DNA from: Litoditis marina
Lineage: Eukaryota > Nematoda > Chromadorea > Rhabditida > Rhabditidae
Assembly (NCBI GenBank): GCA_964036275.1
Contig: OZ038435.1
Coordinates: forward strand, 4,712,001-4,776,000
Reading direction: 5' to 3'
DNA length: 64,000 nucleotides
Positions within the stretch are counted from its first letter, which is position 1, and each line of letters starts with the position of its first letter. Below, piece by piece: positions 13,091-25,840 of the stretch. The translations under genes were made by a program, and so were the position numbers. The notes beneath the pieces are model-generated. The model was not told where the DNA came from. It was given only the letters and a program-made list of their open reading frames with translations, and made no database searches.

Positions 13091-13785
13091 CTCCGCGCAT
13101 GGTGTCACTTCCTCTTTCTCCTTCAGTTACGCTCGTCTGTTTTCTTTTTCTGCCGCAAAGCCACTAAACCATCTGCGACAGGTTTCCTTTCCGTTCTGAA
13201 ACTGCCAGTAGTGAAAATGGATCCAATTTGACGCATAGTGCACGTCGCGCGCAGCTCGCCCGCGGCAAAACGTGTTCCCGGTAAAACTACTCCAACTATA
13301 GACATAGCAGAACTCAACAACAGTACCTGCCAAGTGGAGTTCTTCTAATTGCTGTTTGACAGAATAAGTAAACTTTATGATGAAATGCCGTGTGGTATAG
13401 TTCATCCCTCTGCTGAGACCTCTACAGTACTCACGCACACAGTTTGTCGAAAATATTCGTAATAGAAGTCAGAGCTGCATACGAAAATATTTAAGCTTTA
13501 TAATAACACTCTTATATTTAAAACATTACGTAGGATGAATGTTGTATGCATACTTTGTAAGTCTCCGAAAGTCAAAGCTGGCATTGGAACAACAATATAA
13601 CGCAGCTGAGAAGTTTTTGAAAGATATCCTGATTTTAAGTGGTTACGTCTGGGGTAGAGGCAAACGTAGCACTTTATACACTCCTTTTCTCTTCGACTCT
13701 CCTAGTATCACTTTCCTTGAGTTTACCTTTATTTGCTGTTAGATACGGAAGCCTGCACGATGTAGGTTAGTTATCCTACCCCGCT

Positions 13786-13856
13786 GTGTTTGGGGCTTGA
13801 TCCGATGATTTTATCCCGAAAGTCGTAATTCATAGCATCGAGATCAAACTACAATC
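13786..13856. mobile_element. TTTGTAGTTTGATC element, copy 2
   Basis: The degenerate left end is TTTGGGGCTTGATCC and the right end is CGAGATCAAACTACAA. It is preceded by CCGCTGTG, as in other copies. About 71 bp. Confidence 0.6.
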
Positions 13857-15239
13857 AAGATTATTATTCTTACAGCTATTTCCCCTGATACTGGCGCGAA
13901 TCCGCTTTTTCCCGCGCCACCAGTGGTCATGCCTATACGCGGTTCTGCTACTCCTTTAGAAGTCGAAAACCAATCCATCGATCATGTTTACGAACGATAT
14001 AACCTGTCCTGAACAGAAATCGATGCCCATGTTTTGAGCGTTTTTTTAAATGCTGGTGTGCATTTTTGATAGAAAAAACAACAGGTTCTAATCGTTTCGC
14101 TGAAGTCGGGCTCGTTATGACAGTATAGAAAATTCCGCCTGAATTCAACATGGGTGTCGGTACACGAATATACTTCTGTTTCTTTGTACATTTTGCTTCC
14201 TACCTTTATTTCTTCAATGTATGTTTAGTTAGTAGTACCAAGATATCATCAAAGATCAAAGTTCAACTGGAACTAAGGATTCGATCATACTAGAAGTAAT
14301 CAGGATATCAACATTTAACGTAAACTCTAGAATATAAATTGTCAGTTTTACTGGAAATCCTCAAAATCTGATGTATGTACCGTTCCACGGAATTTTTCTA
14401 AGAATATAGCTCTCAATTCAGGCGGCAAAACACTTCAAGTTCTAGTTCAGTTCGATCGTTTGTACGATCCTCTCTTCAATGACCACAGGACTTGTTTTAG
14501 TCCCCCACCCAGACACCAGACATTTCCTACTTTTACTTTTGTCTTTTCTCTATTTTAAATGGTTTGAACGAAACTATTCAATAGTCTTCATATTATTTAT
14601 TCCCTTATTTCACGCTCTATCACTCCAAAACATTCTTATTTACCATTACTGTTCTCCAGTATAGATTTTCAATTGCTCTTGCAATCGACTAAGTTTTTTA
14701 AAACCAATTTCTCAAAACAATTTCATCCCATCGGAAGTTAAACCTGGCCGAAATTTTGATACCGCTAATTTTTTTCTCACATTTTGCTTTTGAAATTCAA
14801 GAATGTTGTGCAATCTATAACCCAGGCCAGGTATGGAATGGACACTGACAAATTTATTTAGGTCATTAATTCAGAGCAATGATGTATATTTTCTGCTAGT
14901 GTTTCCTTCTATATTTCTTGTAAATCGCATGTCATATGAATTTTTTCTATTATTCTTTTTGTTACCGTTCCCGGTATTGTTCCTTTCCATTAATTCGTCT
15001 TGTTCACCTTCAATCTTTTCATCTATTATTCATAAGAAATGTGATATTAAATATTTTATATAAATAAAGTGTGAGAATTGCTCATCCTACAATTCAGAAA
15101 CCATGAAAACTCGCTGATTCTTCTCTAACCTTTCACCTGACTAATTCATCAAAAATCTATTTCATAAGAACACGTCAGCAGCTATGAACGTGCCGATAGC
15201 AACCATTTTTACGTGTTTTTACAAGTGAAACACATCGAA

Positions 15240-15992
15240 CTACCTGTCTACAAGTGTCATTTACTTGTCTCGTAGTAGGAAATCCACAGATTATTCCTAA
15301 CCTTCTGAAACACTTTTTTCATGAGAATACGTTAGCGACCGTACACGTGCCAAAACTGAACACGTTCTCCAATTTTCATAATTTTTGTTAATGTGGCTTT
15401 AAAACACAAGTGCGTGTTTTTCACGTTTTACGTGCTCATATCACTTACTACTAGTTTAGCTACCTGTGAACATGGGTCATTTGCTTGTCTCGTATTCGGA
15501 AAATCACGGATTATTCATACCTATGGGGGTCGGAATACTATGTTTAGAAAAGTACATCACCATTCACCAACCTTAAGCGTACCAAAATCGCCCAATTTCT
15601 CCTATTTCCAAAGTTTTCGCTAACATACCATGGATGTGTACAAGATTGTATGCTTTTTACGTGACTTTTCATGTAAAGCTAGATTAACTACCTGTTAACA
15701 TGTGTCGTTTGCTTGTATCGTAATCTGCAATTCACGGATTATTCATATCTTTTGGCCTTTCACAACTTTTCTTCTACAAGCACACTTCAGCAGCTGTACA
15801 CGTGTCAATGAACGTGTAAAAACGTGTTACAAGTGAAACAGATTACAATTCGTAACGTAACATTATTCACGTATGTTTTTCACGTATTACTTGTGTTTAC
15901 GACCAGTTTAACTACCTGTGAACATGGGTCATTTGCTTGTCTCGTAGTCGGAAATCCACGGATTATTCATACCCTACGGGGGTCGGAAACAA
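15240..15992 (+). repeat. Tandem array, ~222-bp period, four units
   Basis: The block CTACCTGTGAACATGGGTC plus TTTGCTTGTCTCGTA and CACGGATTATTCATA recurs at about 15241, 15462, 15690 and 15912, giving spacings of about 221, 228 and 222 bp. The second and fourth units are most alike and both end in GGGGGTCGGAA. Spacer sequence also contains repeated CACGTGT-type motifs. There is no coding capacity. It looks like a small local satellite. Confidence 0.75.
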
Positions 15993-16823
15993 GTTTGCCC
16001 GCAGGCGCAATTCTTCGTTGATAGGGGGGATCAGATTCGATAACCGCGCAGCGGGTTAGCCGACCATTATTCAAATTATGTGGGATACATGACAAATATC
16101 TATCTTTGGAAAATTTAATCAATTCTCAATTCGTCCTAGTCCCTCTTTTTCAGTTTTTCCAGAATATGGAAATATAATCTCAATTATGTTTTCACTTTTT
16201 CTAGTATGTGCGGTTTGATGTTACCAAATAAGCAACGTTTCTTGAACATTGGAAATTATGTATAATGGGAAACAAAACTGTAAATCAAACTGTAGTGAAC
16301 ATCCTTAATCTGCGGATGAGAAATAGAAAAAAACATATTTTTCTTTCTAATAGTTCTCGTTACTTCCGTGTTGTTTTTGTTGCTGTAACGTTTTGAAAAA
16401 CCGGTTCTGCATGTACTCTGTGTTATGGTTTTTGCTTTCAGCTAATGTCTTGCGAATTGTTTTCAAGATGCTCTTATTATAATCTCTTTTGACATTATTC
16501 TTCTTAAAAAAACATAAAATCAAACGATTCAGTATTGACTATTCGAACACAATTGTCTTTTGCCTCTTTTCGACATTGAGCCTCCACTATTGAGCTATTG
16601 ACACCTTTTTCCTGGTTTTCCATAGCTGTTCTCAAGGAGTCTTTGTTATTGGCAATACTCCTGTTTTTTGAAGAGTACTTTTTTGGCATGTCTATGCAGA
16701 AAACAGGAACAAGTATGTGCAGACCATCAATGTATAAAGTATAGGTAAACCAGAAAATTATAGGTTTCGCTCAGGTTTTTTCCGCCCAGGGTTCGATACT
16801 GTACATCTCAGTCCGAACCGCTG

Positions 16824-16881
16824 TGTTTGTAGTTTGATCCCGTAAACGTTTTCTTGCGGCGCATATCGATCGAACTACAAT
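16824..16881. mobile_element. TTTGTAGTTTGATC element, copy 3
   Basis: The left end is TTTGTAGTTTGATCCCG, preceded by CCGCTGTG. The right end is TCGATCGAACTACAA. About 58 bp, a shortened family member lying upstream of the DUOXA gene. Confidence 0.65.
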
Positions 16882-17107
16882 TAATATATGCTCACTCCTG
16901 AAAACTTCTTTTTACTTTACACTTTGTTCTATTTCGTTTTCCAACTTTCGTTCTCTAACTAGTTCTCTGATTATTGATTACACCTTTTTCCTCGCAATCT
17001 CCTCTAACTTTTAAACATATTTATGTACTTTGTACATATGTGATTTGTATTCTTGATACTGATATTCGTTGAAAGTTGTACTCCTTCCATTTCACAGCAT
17101 ATGTGAC

Positions 17108-20100
17108 ATGTTCGGATGGTTTACCGCCTTCCGCGAGCATGGAGCCCCCACTTTCTACGGAGAGGACAGAACCCGAGTCACTGTTGGTCGGTTTATGAAT
17201 TTTTCTTGCAAATTTTGTGTTTTCAAGACAGTTGGTTTATAGTTTTCAATCCCATTTTTCAAACTTGAATGTGGATCACAGGTTTTCAGGCTCTCAACGA
17301 AACAATGAAGACGTTGAATTTTTCTAATTCCGCATAGAAGAAGGTGTAGTGAAAATTAGATCAATGGTTTCAACACAGCTTCAAACACCAAGCACTTTAC
17401 AACGTGTACAATGAGTTTTATGTTGTGCATGATTTCCGTTTTTACAGATACACATATAATCGGGTTGTTCTCCATATTCATTATTCCCTCAATTGCATTT
17501 CTGATTATTCAATTCGGAATTCGGAAACTGCGACTAGCCTCCTCGCTTTCTTTTCTATTTTTGATGTTCGTAGGAGCCACGATATCAGGTAAGCTTTTTG
17601 GAGTGGAAATACAATATATCTCACGAAATAAAGTTGATTAGTATATATGGTAATACTATGTAGCTCACCAAACATATATGTGACTTGTGTTAGGGGCCTG
17701 ACGAAGCGAGATAAAAACACCAAAGCCAATTCAGACGAAGTTCGTTTTATTCTACCCATATTTGGCCAGAGTTTACCTTTTGTTATCATTCATCGCCAGT
17801 TTTTTCTTCGTGGTACTCATGATTTCTGTAACATTTATGTAAAACAGCACTAAAATACAGCTGAAAACTCCTTTACTTTGCGAAAAAAAAACTAGAAACA
17901 TTTGTCGTAAACCTATTTGTGTCTATTGCAACATGCTTTTATTGTATTCTCCCTGTTCTATCTCTCATCTTTTTGTATTGTTTGCTTCCAATTAGAACTG
18001 GTTGTCTGCTTGCGTTCAATGGATGGAAAAGCAAAAATACGGCTACATTGATTCAGTTGAAGAAAAAATATTCAGTTGAAAGATAATGATATTCGTAATC
18101 TGGAATATAACATGAAATTTCTTCTCAACCTAAAGACCTTGAACTATTGTTTCCAACTAGTATAAATATAGTAATGAAACTATACAAAAACCTTAACTAT
18201 AGGAAACCCCTCAAAAATTGATAACAGTTTGGATTCCATTACGTGTTTCGAACGGTAAATTAGAATATTATTCAGCCTACGTGTGTTTAATTCCTGTCAT
18301 ACTCATTTAATATGACACCCGCATGAATTAGATGGACAGATATAACGTGTTCCCGTTGAAATGACTCACGGCATATGGATATGATAATAAATCTTCTCAT
18401 CGCTTAAACTACCAATTCCTCAACTTTTGAAAATGATTTTCAAGCAAAACACAACTATGGAAAATAAGAGTTCATCATGATTATTTTGCTTTACCCAGAA
18501 TGCGTTACCGGAGTGATTTTTTGACTAATTTTTATTTCTTCTCGGTTTTTTTTTACATTGTTGTAATGACAAAAATATGGTTGGTCTTCGATTCTCCGTC
18601 AACTGTGGTAAATTGGATTCGAAAGCTTTTGCTCTTACCAAAGCAAGTCCGTAGGTTGTTATGGCGTATATCGAGATCAAATCATAATTTAGATCAATAT
18701 CTATGAACTACAGATGGGCTCCATTTGCTCTGTATCACCCCTGTTGGCGTCGTGTTGCTATTTTTTATGTCTTTGTAGTTCGATACCGCTGTGTTTTAGT
18801 TGAAATTCGTAAGTTATGGCGTACACGGACAGCAAACTACAAAAACTATACTACAATCGTTTTCCAGTCTCTCTTTACCATCCTTGCTGGCACCGGGCCG
18901 ATGGTCATATCAAGTCCCAGTACAAGGCATTCTCAAGTGAGAAGATGGACGCTACCCTTATGGTTCAGGTCGGACTGCAGCACATGAATATTACACTCAT
19001 CAGTGAGTTTTACCACAAAGTTCGAACCATAACTGTAGTCACGTGAATAGTGAAAAACATCAGCTTCGGTGTTCTTCATGAATTGCGAGAAATTTAACTT
19101 TATGTACGTTATTTTTGCACGTGTTCGCGTGAACGTACGTTTGACTAGCAGTTAGTCAGTTTAGATGAACTCACAAAAGTTCTTCAAAAGTTTTCAACAC
19201 AATCAGGGTGGAAGCCCGATCTGCAGGTCAAATAACGCTCAGTCAGTAGAGCAGATAGCTTGGGTGCCTCACGCTTTCAACGCGTGTTCAAAACACATGG
19301 GCGGCACATAATTCATGAAAGTCGATAAGGAAAGTTATGTCAATTAGAAAAACTTCACTTATTTTTGACTGTCGTATTTCTGAACCTCTTCAATTGAGTG
19401 CTTCTCATTTCTACATTTAAGGTCCCGAATTCCGTCACGATCCCACTAAACGAAATCACTCTGTTTTAAAATACAACGAAAGATTTGCTTTCACTGAAGG
19501 TACGTACTAAAAAGTTTAAAAAAACGACGAAGCAATAAATGAGTTCTTTGCTTGTTTTGGATGACCTTTTTGCCTGGATTAGACCGGAGTTGCCTCACCT
19601 CTTCATGCTTGCCTGTTTTCGACAAATGATTTACGTGGTGATAATTCAGATTTAAAACCTGAGCCCTCCAATAAAGGACATATTTGTCGATGTATTATAC
19701 TTTGTTAATACATACATCTCTTGAGCGGAAACCACATGGCATCAAAGAATAACCACAACCTAACGTTATACATTTCAGTACATCGAATGTCCAGAGAATT
19801 ACACAACTCTCTTCGCAAAGGCCTACCGTATCCAATTCTGAAGGTAAGATCCATTCAGAAGTGAAATTGCTCCAGAATAGCTCACAACCTAACTTCTACG
19901 ACCCTGAGGTTCTCTATGAGCTTTCATGTTTAAGGATGAAAGATGAATTATGTCGGTTTTATTAGATTGCAATAGCAATGATTCAAACTTCCAAGCTTTC
20001 TTTCACATTTTTGTAATGGTCTCCAAACTCTCCGAGTAGTATCTTCAACCTTTTTACGGAGCCGGTTAATATGAGTTTCAATTTTTCGAGATCATAGCGA

Positions 20101-22845
20101 AACGGTGAATTCGAAATAAGTTGTGAAATGTTCGACAAAACTTCTCTTTGTATATAAAAACTAACTGTTTGTATTTGCTTCCTTCAGGTCATCGAATATC
20201 TCTCTGTGGATGGTTTTGGTTGGGGCAGGCACTATAGGGTGGCAGGTGGGTCGAAAAATATCTTTGTTCAAATGTCTCTGTTCAAAAACTGCATTCCATC
20301 TGAAACCTAATAGTATTAGTATAAAAAAAGGGTGTAAAGAAAGTAAAGATTAGTTTTGGATGAAACGTGTGAAAGAAATATGAAAGAAGTCCAATAAAAA
20401 TATTTTGAGGAAAAGGTTAATCTCGCTCGGTTTGAAATTTCAGAAAAAAATGGATTCTTCTTTCATATTTCTTTCACACGTTTCAAACAAAACTAATCTT
20501 TATATTCTTCACACCCGTTTTTTATACTAATTGAACTCTTTTTTCTATAGTACGAAGTAACGGTCATTTTTGATAAAAATGATGATTTTGAACAATAAGC
20601 TAAACAAGGAATGTCATGAGGTTCTATTGAAGTTTCTAACGGCGCCGTAGTTCAGATTGATTGGCGTAGTTGTAACCTTTCAAGTGAGAGCAACTTTTGT
20701 GCTCCAGGCAGAAATCGAATCTTCGTTCGCCGTGCGTGAATAGAGCATTCATCCAATCCGCCATTGAGATTTGTGAATAGGAGAGAAAACCAAGCAGTAC
20801 CCGCCTGTCATGAGTTCTTCATTGGAAAACACGTTAAACTCTTCTTTCATTTTTATTTTCACGAAACCGGTCTATCCATGATTTTTTGCGAGAATATTTT
20901 CGGCCCTCTCACACATAATATTCGAATTTCAGACATACCTGAAAAATACGTATACCTCAACTTTTTTATAGCTTGTCAACAGTGTAAGAATTTTCGGAAT
21001 AAGTTAGTTTTGAGCGAAACTATGCCGAGATTTGAGGAGGCGGACACTTTTGTCGCCGCCGCCGCCGCCGAGCACGGAAGCCATTTTTGCGAGACGTTGG
21101 GCCCTCTAACTCTTCTCAACAAATTTTATTCGGAACGTAAACTTAATGTTTTGTAGACGTGTTGCCCTTTCAGTGATTCATGCGAAAATCAAATAAAAAG
21201 GTCGACGTACTTTGAAGAAAAATTTGATAAACTGTTCTGGATTGTCTGCAGACCTCTGAGCAAAAACTAATCTGCGCAGCGCTCAGCGCTGCGCACGATA
21301 ATGGTAGTTTTATCTCGATAAAGCTCATATGAAACAAATTACGACTGAAAACAACGCGATCAAACCGCAAGCACAGCGAGATACACTGTATTTATTCGCC
21401 TTGACAAAACCCAACCCAATAATAATATGCATTGATCCAGCTTTCAAAGGTTTACGATTGTGACATGTTCTGAACCAGTAGTACAGTTGTTCACATGATG
21501 GAGCCTCTTATCTTGTGACCTCTGTTTATACATGAATTTTCTGTAAAGGAGATCAAGTTTCAGGTTACTATGCCTCGTTTATGCTGTGGCTCTCTCTGTT
21601 CTGCTGGTCTATAGCCCTACTCTGTTTGATGTTTCTACCGTGCATGTACTCGAGGCTCATATTCTTCACTGGAATTTGCATGGGAATCGGTGAGCTCTTC
21701 AATAACAGACAAACACAACAACAATATCAACTTTCCCCATACATGGGTTATGTCTTGTATTCGAAACACCAAAAATCGACTTACAATAGTATATATGCTG
21801 AAAACGTGTACACAGAAGTATTCGTTATTCAAAAAATACCTACATGAACATCAACAATGCGTGACACGCAGAATTGTAGAAGTTCAGTATGAAGCCGGAA
21901 AAAAGGTTTTGGTCTGATCTGCGTGTTTGTACTGTGATTCACATCGTACTTCGATAATCTCTGATGATCATGCATTTCAAACTACAACCCAGATACTTCC
22001 CTATCTATACTGTTAGTCAACAGCACAGTCACGTGAAACATGTTAAACACAGCAGAACTCAGAAACGTGTAACGACAAAGTGCACGATGCCTCATAACAA
22101 TGCTACTCTTACGTGACTATTCAATTGTCTTCTAGTAAATACAATTTTTCTCTGAAGGTGACGTCATTTTCATCTGGACCATTCCTCGAAGAATGACGAT
22201 ACGCTTCGACAACGACGAAGGGACCACAATTCTACACTTCAGACCGTCCATCTGTTTTCATGCTACGTGTTTCACAGGTTTGTTCATAAGGCATTAAGAT
22301 AATAATGTAGTAAGTCAAACGTTTTTTAAGTTGTTCACTGAATCAAATACGTACTATTACAGCTAAACGTATTTCACTCCATCAACAAAATGCATTTCAT
22401 AGTTACACGTAGGCAAGCTTTGATGTGTTTCAGAATGGGAGCCGCCATTTACGTTAAAAAATTAAAAACTTATGAAAACATTGAATTTTGTTTTATCGGT
22501 ACCGTTCCTGGTTCCAGCTCTCGCGTGTATCCTGGTTGGCGGTTGTTTGTGGTGGTTGGATCATCGCCATTTCTACCATTTTGACTCCATTTTCACAACG
22601 AAACGCTATGCCGAAGAGAGTGTTGTCGATACGTACAGGTGTGTACCCAAGTTTTGAGTTTTAAGGTTCAATGTATTGTTTTTGTACTAATGTGAACTAC
22701 GGTTTGGAATTGTTCTCGAGTCGATTCATACTCGAAATGTTTTACATTTCAATTTCAAACTCGATTACGTGTAAAGTTTGTCTTGGCGTGTTTTCTCACC
22801 AGGATTGAGTATGTCCAGCCCACAAAAAACACCTTAGAAAGTTAA
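17108..22845 (+). CDS. doxa-1: Dual oxidase maturation factor (DUOXA/DOXA-1 family)
   Basis: Ten phase-consistent exons: 17108-17186, 17448-17588, 18868-19002, 19422-19499, 19779-19843, 20188-20245, 21564-21689, 22158-22277, 22518-22638 and 22803-22845, about 321 aa, close to the ~340 aa usual for the family. The strongest identifier is exon 3, with YKAFSSE followed by QVGLQHMNITL, the extracellular block of DUOXA proteins. The later E..LRKGLPYPILKVIEYL and GYYASFMLWLSLFCW regions also match. Hydrophobic segments: residues ~29-45, ~53-70, exon 7 (one to two segments) and exon 9. Family members escort dual oxidase from the ER to the cell surface. In worms the partner oxidase serves cuticle crosslinking. 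The ATG lies 11 nt after an acceptor at 17097, so it is probably trans-spliced. AATAAA lies at 22891-22896. The start of exon 9 is uncertain (see findings). Confidence 0.9.
18772..18846. mobile_element. TTTGTAGTTTGATC element, copy 4
   Basis: Begins TTTGTAGTTCGATACCG and ends CAGCAAACTACAAAAAC, with the inner block TTCGTAAGTTATGGCGTA. It lies in DUOXA intron 2, ending about 20 bp before exon 3. Confidence 0.65.
19233..19310 (+). repeat. Degenerate tRNA-like segment
   Basis: AACGCTCAGTCAGTAGAGC resembles a Pol III A box and GTGTTCAAAACAC a weak B box about 45 bp on. It does not fold as a clean cloverleaf. It lies in DUOXA intron 3 and is probably a tRNA-derived SINE remnant. Confidence 0.35.
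20312..20533. mobile_element. Long-arm inverted repeat in DUOXA intron 6
   Basis: Arms of about 75 bp are inverted copies: AGTATTAGTATAAAAAA...GAAAGAAATATGAAAGAA on the left against its complement ending TTTTTTATACTAATT on the right. The loop is short. A diverged relative (AAAGAAAGTGGAGGTTAGTTC) lies at about 45370-45480 near exon 5 of the first 7TM gene. Confidence 0.75.
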
Positions 22846-24342
22846 ACTTGAGCTCCAAGCCTATATGATCCTTTGGCGATTACGTAAAAAAATAAAACGC
22901 AAACCTACTATCGTTCCGCTTGTTACGCAAATCCAATTGAAAAGTCATCTGGCCGATTCGTTTGCGAGGCTTCGCGTTGTAGACGCACCGCATACCTAGT
23001 CAAATGTTTTCAAAAAAACGTATTACTGGCGAATATAAAGCATGTAGTCAGCACTGGAGGCGTTACTAAGCAACATTGGGCGAACGTGCATTCGACGGTC
23101 AGGCTTTCTGTGAAAAGAATCTTATTGTACATCTTAATTTTTTCTGAGTGCAACTTTAACCATATCCCGCTTCTCCTCCGACCAACATATGGGGTTCGTT
23201 TTTTTTTTTCAAACCAAGCTCACGGAGTGTGTGGCCCTATCCCCGTATATGTGGTTTGATACCGCCCTGTCTTGGTCGAAATTGAAAATTTAGTTTTTCC
23301 CTTTCCTTCTTTGATATTCATATACTAATTTTCTTAAAATAACTTTAGTCTTGTCTTCAGATTTAATATGAACCAACATTTCTTCAGAGACGATTCCACT
23401 AGCTCGTCTGTTCTCTCTTATGACGTCGCCATTCCCTCCGTACACATCCGAAAACGATAGATGCGGTCTCCTGGAAGTTGGAAAGACCGGTAAAATAAGA
23501 AAAGAAGAAACTAGAATCTTGGCAGGATACCAGAATATTGTGGGAATATCACGTATATCACGTTTGTAGTACGTGCGGATACGATCAAATAGTGCGAGTG
23601 CTGCTCGATAACGAAAGCAGTGTCGCTTATATGCTTGACGTGCAAGCAGAAGCGAGATACCATAATGAGCCACAAAGTTTGTAGAGATTGTTTTTTCGCT
23701 AGGTGTTGCATATTTGTAATTATACAATTCACCATTACATTGCGTATACGTGTTGTTCTATACGGGTTAATTTGATGTTTTTGATAGTTTTTGCTTGAAA
23801 AAATAAATGTTTTAAATATCAGTGTTTGAGCGATTGAACTAAACAAGTGAATTTGCAGGGATAAGTTCACTTTTTTGATGTTTCATACAAACTTTCATTC
23901 CGAGCAAGGCGGTTAGAGCCGTGAGAATATCTGTATAGTATAATTGTTCACAGCTGAACGCATACGTTTCAACCTTGTAATAATTGACAACTTGACTATG
24001 CCTTTCATGTGACAAACGAGAACTGTATCGAAATCACAAGTTATTTGATTTAGAGAAAAGATCGCTAGTTATTCTAGATTTGTGGTTTAATGACACACAT
24101 TGCTTCTGCGTGTTTTTCAAGTTGAACTTGTTCTGTTCGATGGTTGAATGAAAAAGTAAATGTTTGAGGGTATTAGTGTTTGTGTAGTTGAATCGAATAT
24201 TCCACAACAGTATCTCACAGCGCAGTATCTTGCATTCAGTAGCACTATCACCCCGCACCAGTTCCGTTCTTGTTTTGTGGAGAGTTTTTTCTCAAAATTT
24301 ATCCTTATAAAAAACATTATGAAATGATGTAGGAATAATATA
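22846..24342. other. Intergenic interval with one doubtful ORF
   Basis: Apart from the AATAAA at 22891 that probably serves the DUOXA gene, and the doubtful minus-strand ORF at 23290-23727, I see no structured feature. A half copy of the TTTGTAGTTTGATC family lies at about 23246-23285. Confidence 0.45.
23290..23727 (-). CDS. Uncharacterised 145-aa open frame
   Basis: An uninterrupted minus-strand frame, Arg/Tyr-rich in its first half, then a hydrophobic stretch (ILVSSFLILPVF), then a charged C-terminus ending RRKGKN. I recognise no domain. A frame of this length is about what chance would give once in a window this AT-rich. The only splice-like break inside (donor GTTTCT, acceptor TTCCAG, 41 nt) would destroy the frame. 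It is kept because the composition is not simple-repeat-like and no element explains it. Confidence 0.25.
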   Translation of the reverse strand: MYNYKYATPSEKTISTNFVAHYGISLLLARQAYKRHCFRYRAALALFDRIRTYYKRDIRDIPTIFWYPAKILVSSFLILPVFPTSRRPHLSFSDVYGGNGDVIRENRRASGIVSEEMLVHIKSEDKTKVILRKLVYEYQRRKGKN

Positions 24343-24888
24343 TCACTCTTCTTGGAACAATATAAATTTGGTGAAGTCTGTGGAACGCAGGCGTGCGTGG
24401 CACCACGGAATATCCTCCGCATGAAGACCATTGAAGAAAGTGTCAGTAACCTGGTACCACTGAAAAACTGGCATTACCACATTTAACGCTGAATCTACAT
24501 ATGTTTTCAATACAAATATGTGTACCCTGTTCTATCGGTTTCATTTATACTATTTTGGATCTAATGATGCGGAACACTCTCATTATTGAACGAAAAACTT
24601 TCAGCTTTACATGAAACAGACTGTCATCAATTTTTTTCTCAACCGTACGAATTACCTACATTGACTTCGAACGTTTTCTGGATAGTTTCAATCTCACTCC
24701 CGTTAAATTTTCAAAACTACGTTTTGCTGACCTTCCCGGAAATGAGCCCAATTGAATTATTCGTCATCGTGTCGTAGTAAGTCAATTCTACTACTTTACT
24801 ATCAGTAGTGTAAAAGACCAGAGATTCCACAATAATATCCGACTTTGATCTATTCCGAAGGGATCCCTCATAGCGCAATACCACATTT
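24343..24888 (-). CDS. 3' exons of an unrecognised gene
   Basis: Two exons join in phase. The first, 24888-24732, starts behind TTTTTCAG and reads NVVLRYEGSLRNRSKSDI onward to ISGK. The second, 24459-24343, starts behind TTTTTCAG and reads WYQVTDTFFNGLHAED onward to LFQEE and stop. Together they give about 90 aa of soluble, mixed-charge sequence with no membrane segment. Upstream exons are uncertain. Candidates lie near 25230-25290 (TQSVVVEPLVLEK), 25455-25505 (DEPNFRENSDVQEI) and 25700-25752 (IIIIRNAVWKKSNRSNVF), but I could not join them with confidence. It may belong with the exons at 26130-26828. No family is recognised. Confidence 0.55.
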
Positions 24889-25840
24889 CTGAAAAACAAA
24901 AACCTTAGAATGGTAACAGATTTTCCAATCAGGTGATACAGAGTAAATTTCATTCCCTCTTAGACCTGGGCAGCGGTTGATCAACTTTCGAATACATGTT
25001 TTTCAGAAGAAAACACGTTTTGTAAATGTTATTTTTGCTCACGTGCGGTGCGAAGGGTGCAAAACCACTTACAGAAATTTGCCTCATTTTGAAAAGCTAA
25101 AAACTACAAAATGTTACTGTCCGGAAACTCATTGGCGCACTGCCATGTTCTCAATGGGAATGGCTCGAACTATAGTTAACTCGAAATACAAAACATGACC
25201 AACCGGTGTTGAGTTATCACTGTTCTCCAAGACGACTTTTCCAGGACCAGCGGCTCAACTACAACCGACTGAGTCATTGCTACGTCAACAATAATATCCG
25301 AATAAATTTCAAAATAAGATGAGTCGGAAGGTGCTGGAAATCGAGGTTTTAGCGGTGCCTCAGTTAAACTGATAACTATTGAATAAACGGTTCTGTTGGT
25401 TAATTCACCTTGTCAACAGTAAAGACCACAAGCATTCATCTAGGTTACAATTTCTTGTACGTCTGAGTTTTCTCGAAAATTTGGCTCGTCCTTATACATC
25501 AAATTTCCAAAATTATCACAACTAAAGATGTTAAGAAAGATTTGTAAATAATATGAATACAATGAAACAGTGGAGTATTCAAAATTAATGGACTAAAGTA
25601 ACCCGAATCTTGTTGGCTTACACAGTTTCCTCATTCTGTCTAAAATCGGAAAATCTGACAAATTAGCGTCATTTCAGGCGAAACAACTCACCCATGAAAA
25701 CATTCGATCTGTTCGATTTCTTCCACACCGCGTTACGAATAATAATAATCTGAAGACAAAACGTTGGAGCTCATGATTCTCATAACTTACAACCACGCGA
25801 GGATTTCATCCGCAACGAGTTGTGTTCATGATGAAATGAC

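Larger units (their letters stand above)
10308..17107. other. Gene-poor, repeat-rich interval
   Basis: Nearly 7 kb without a supportable gene. Open frames are short, AT-driven and not linked by consistent splice phases. The interval contains a local duplication at 11160-11530, an inverted repeat at 12976-13090, three copies of the TTTGTAGTTTGATC element, a tandem array at 15240-15992, and a copy of a dispersed repeat near 12131-12240 that recurs at 22010-22130 (inverted) and 61842-61920. The last few hundred bases may carry the promoter of the DUOXA gene. Confidence 0.5.

Noticed and set aside
15240..15992. Regular repeats resembling a CRISPR array
   Set aside because: Units are imperfect, with a ~222-bp period and diverged spacers, in a eukaryotic context.
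20764..21156. 130-aa plus-strand frame with an Ala run (GCC repeats)
   Set aside because: It lies in DUOXA intron 6, has no splice-consistent partners or recognisable domain, and includes a short GCC microsatellite.
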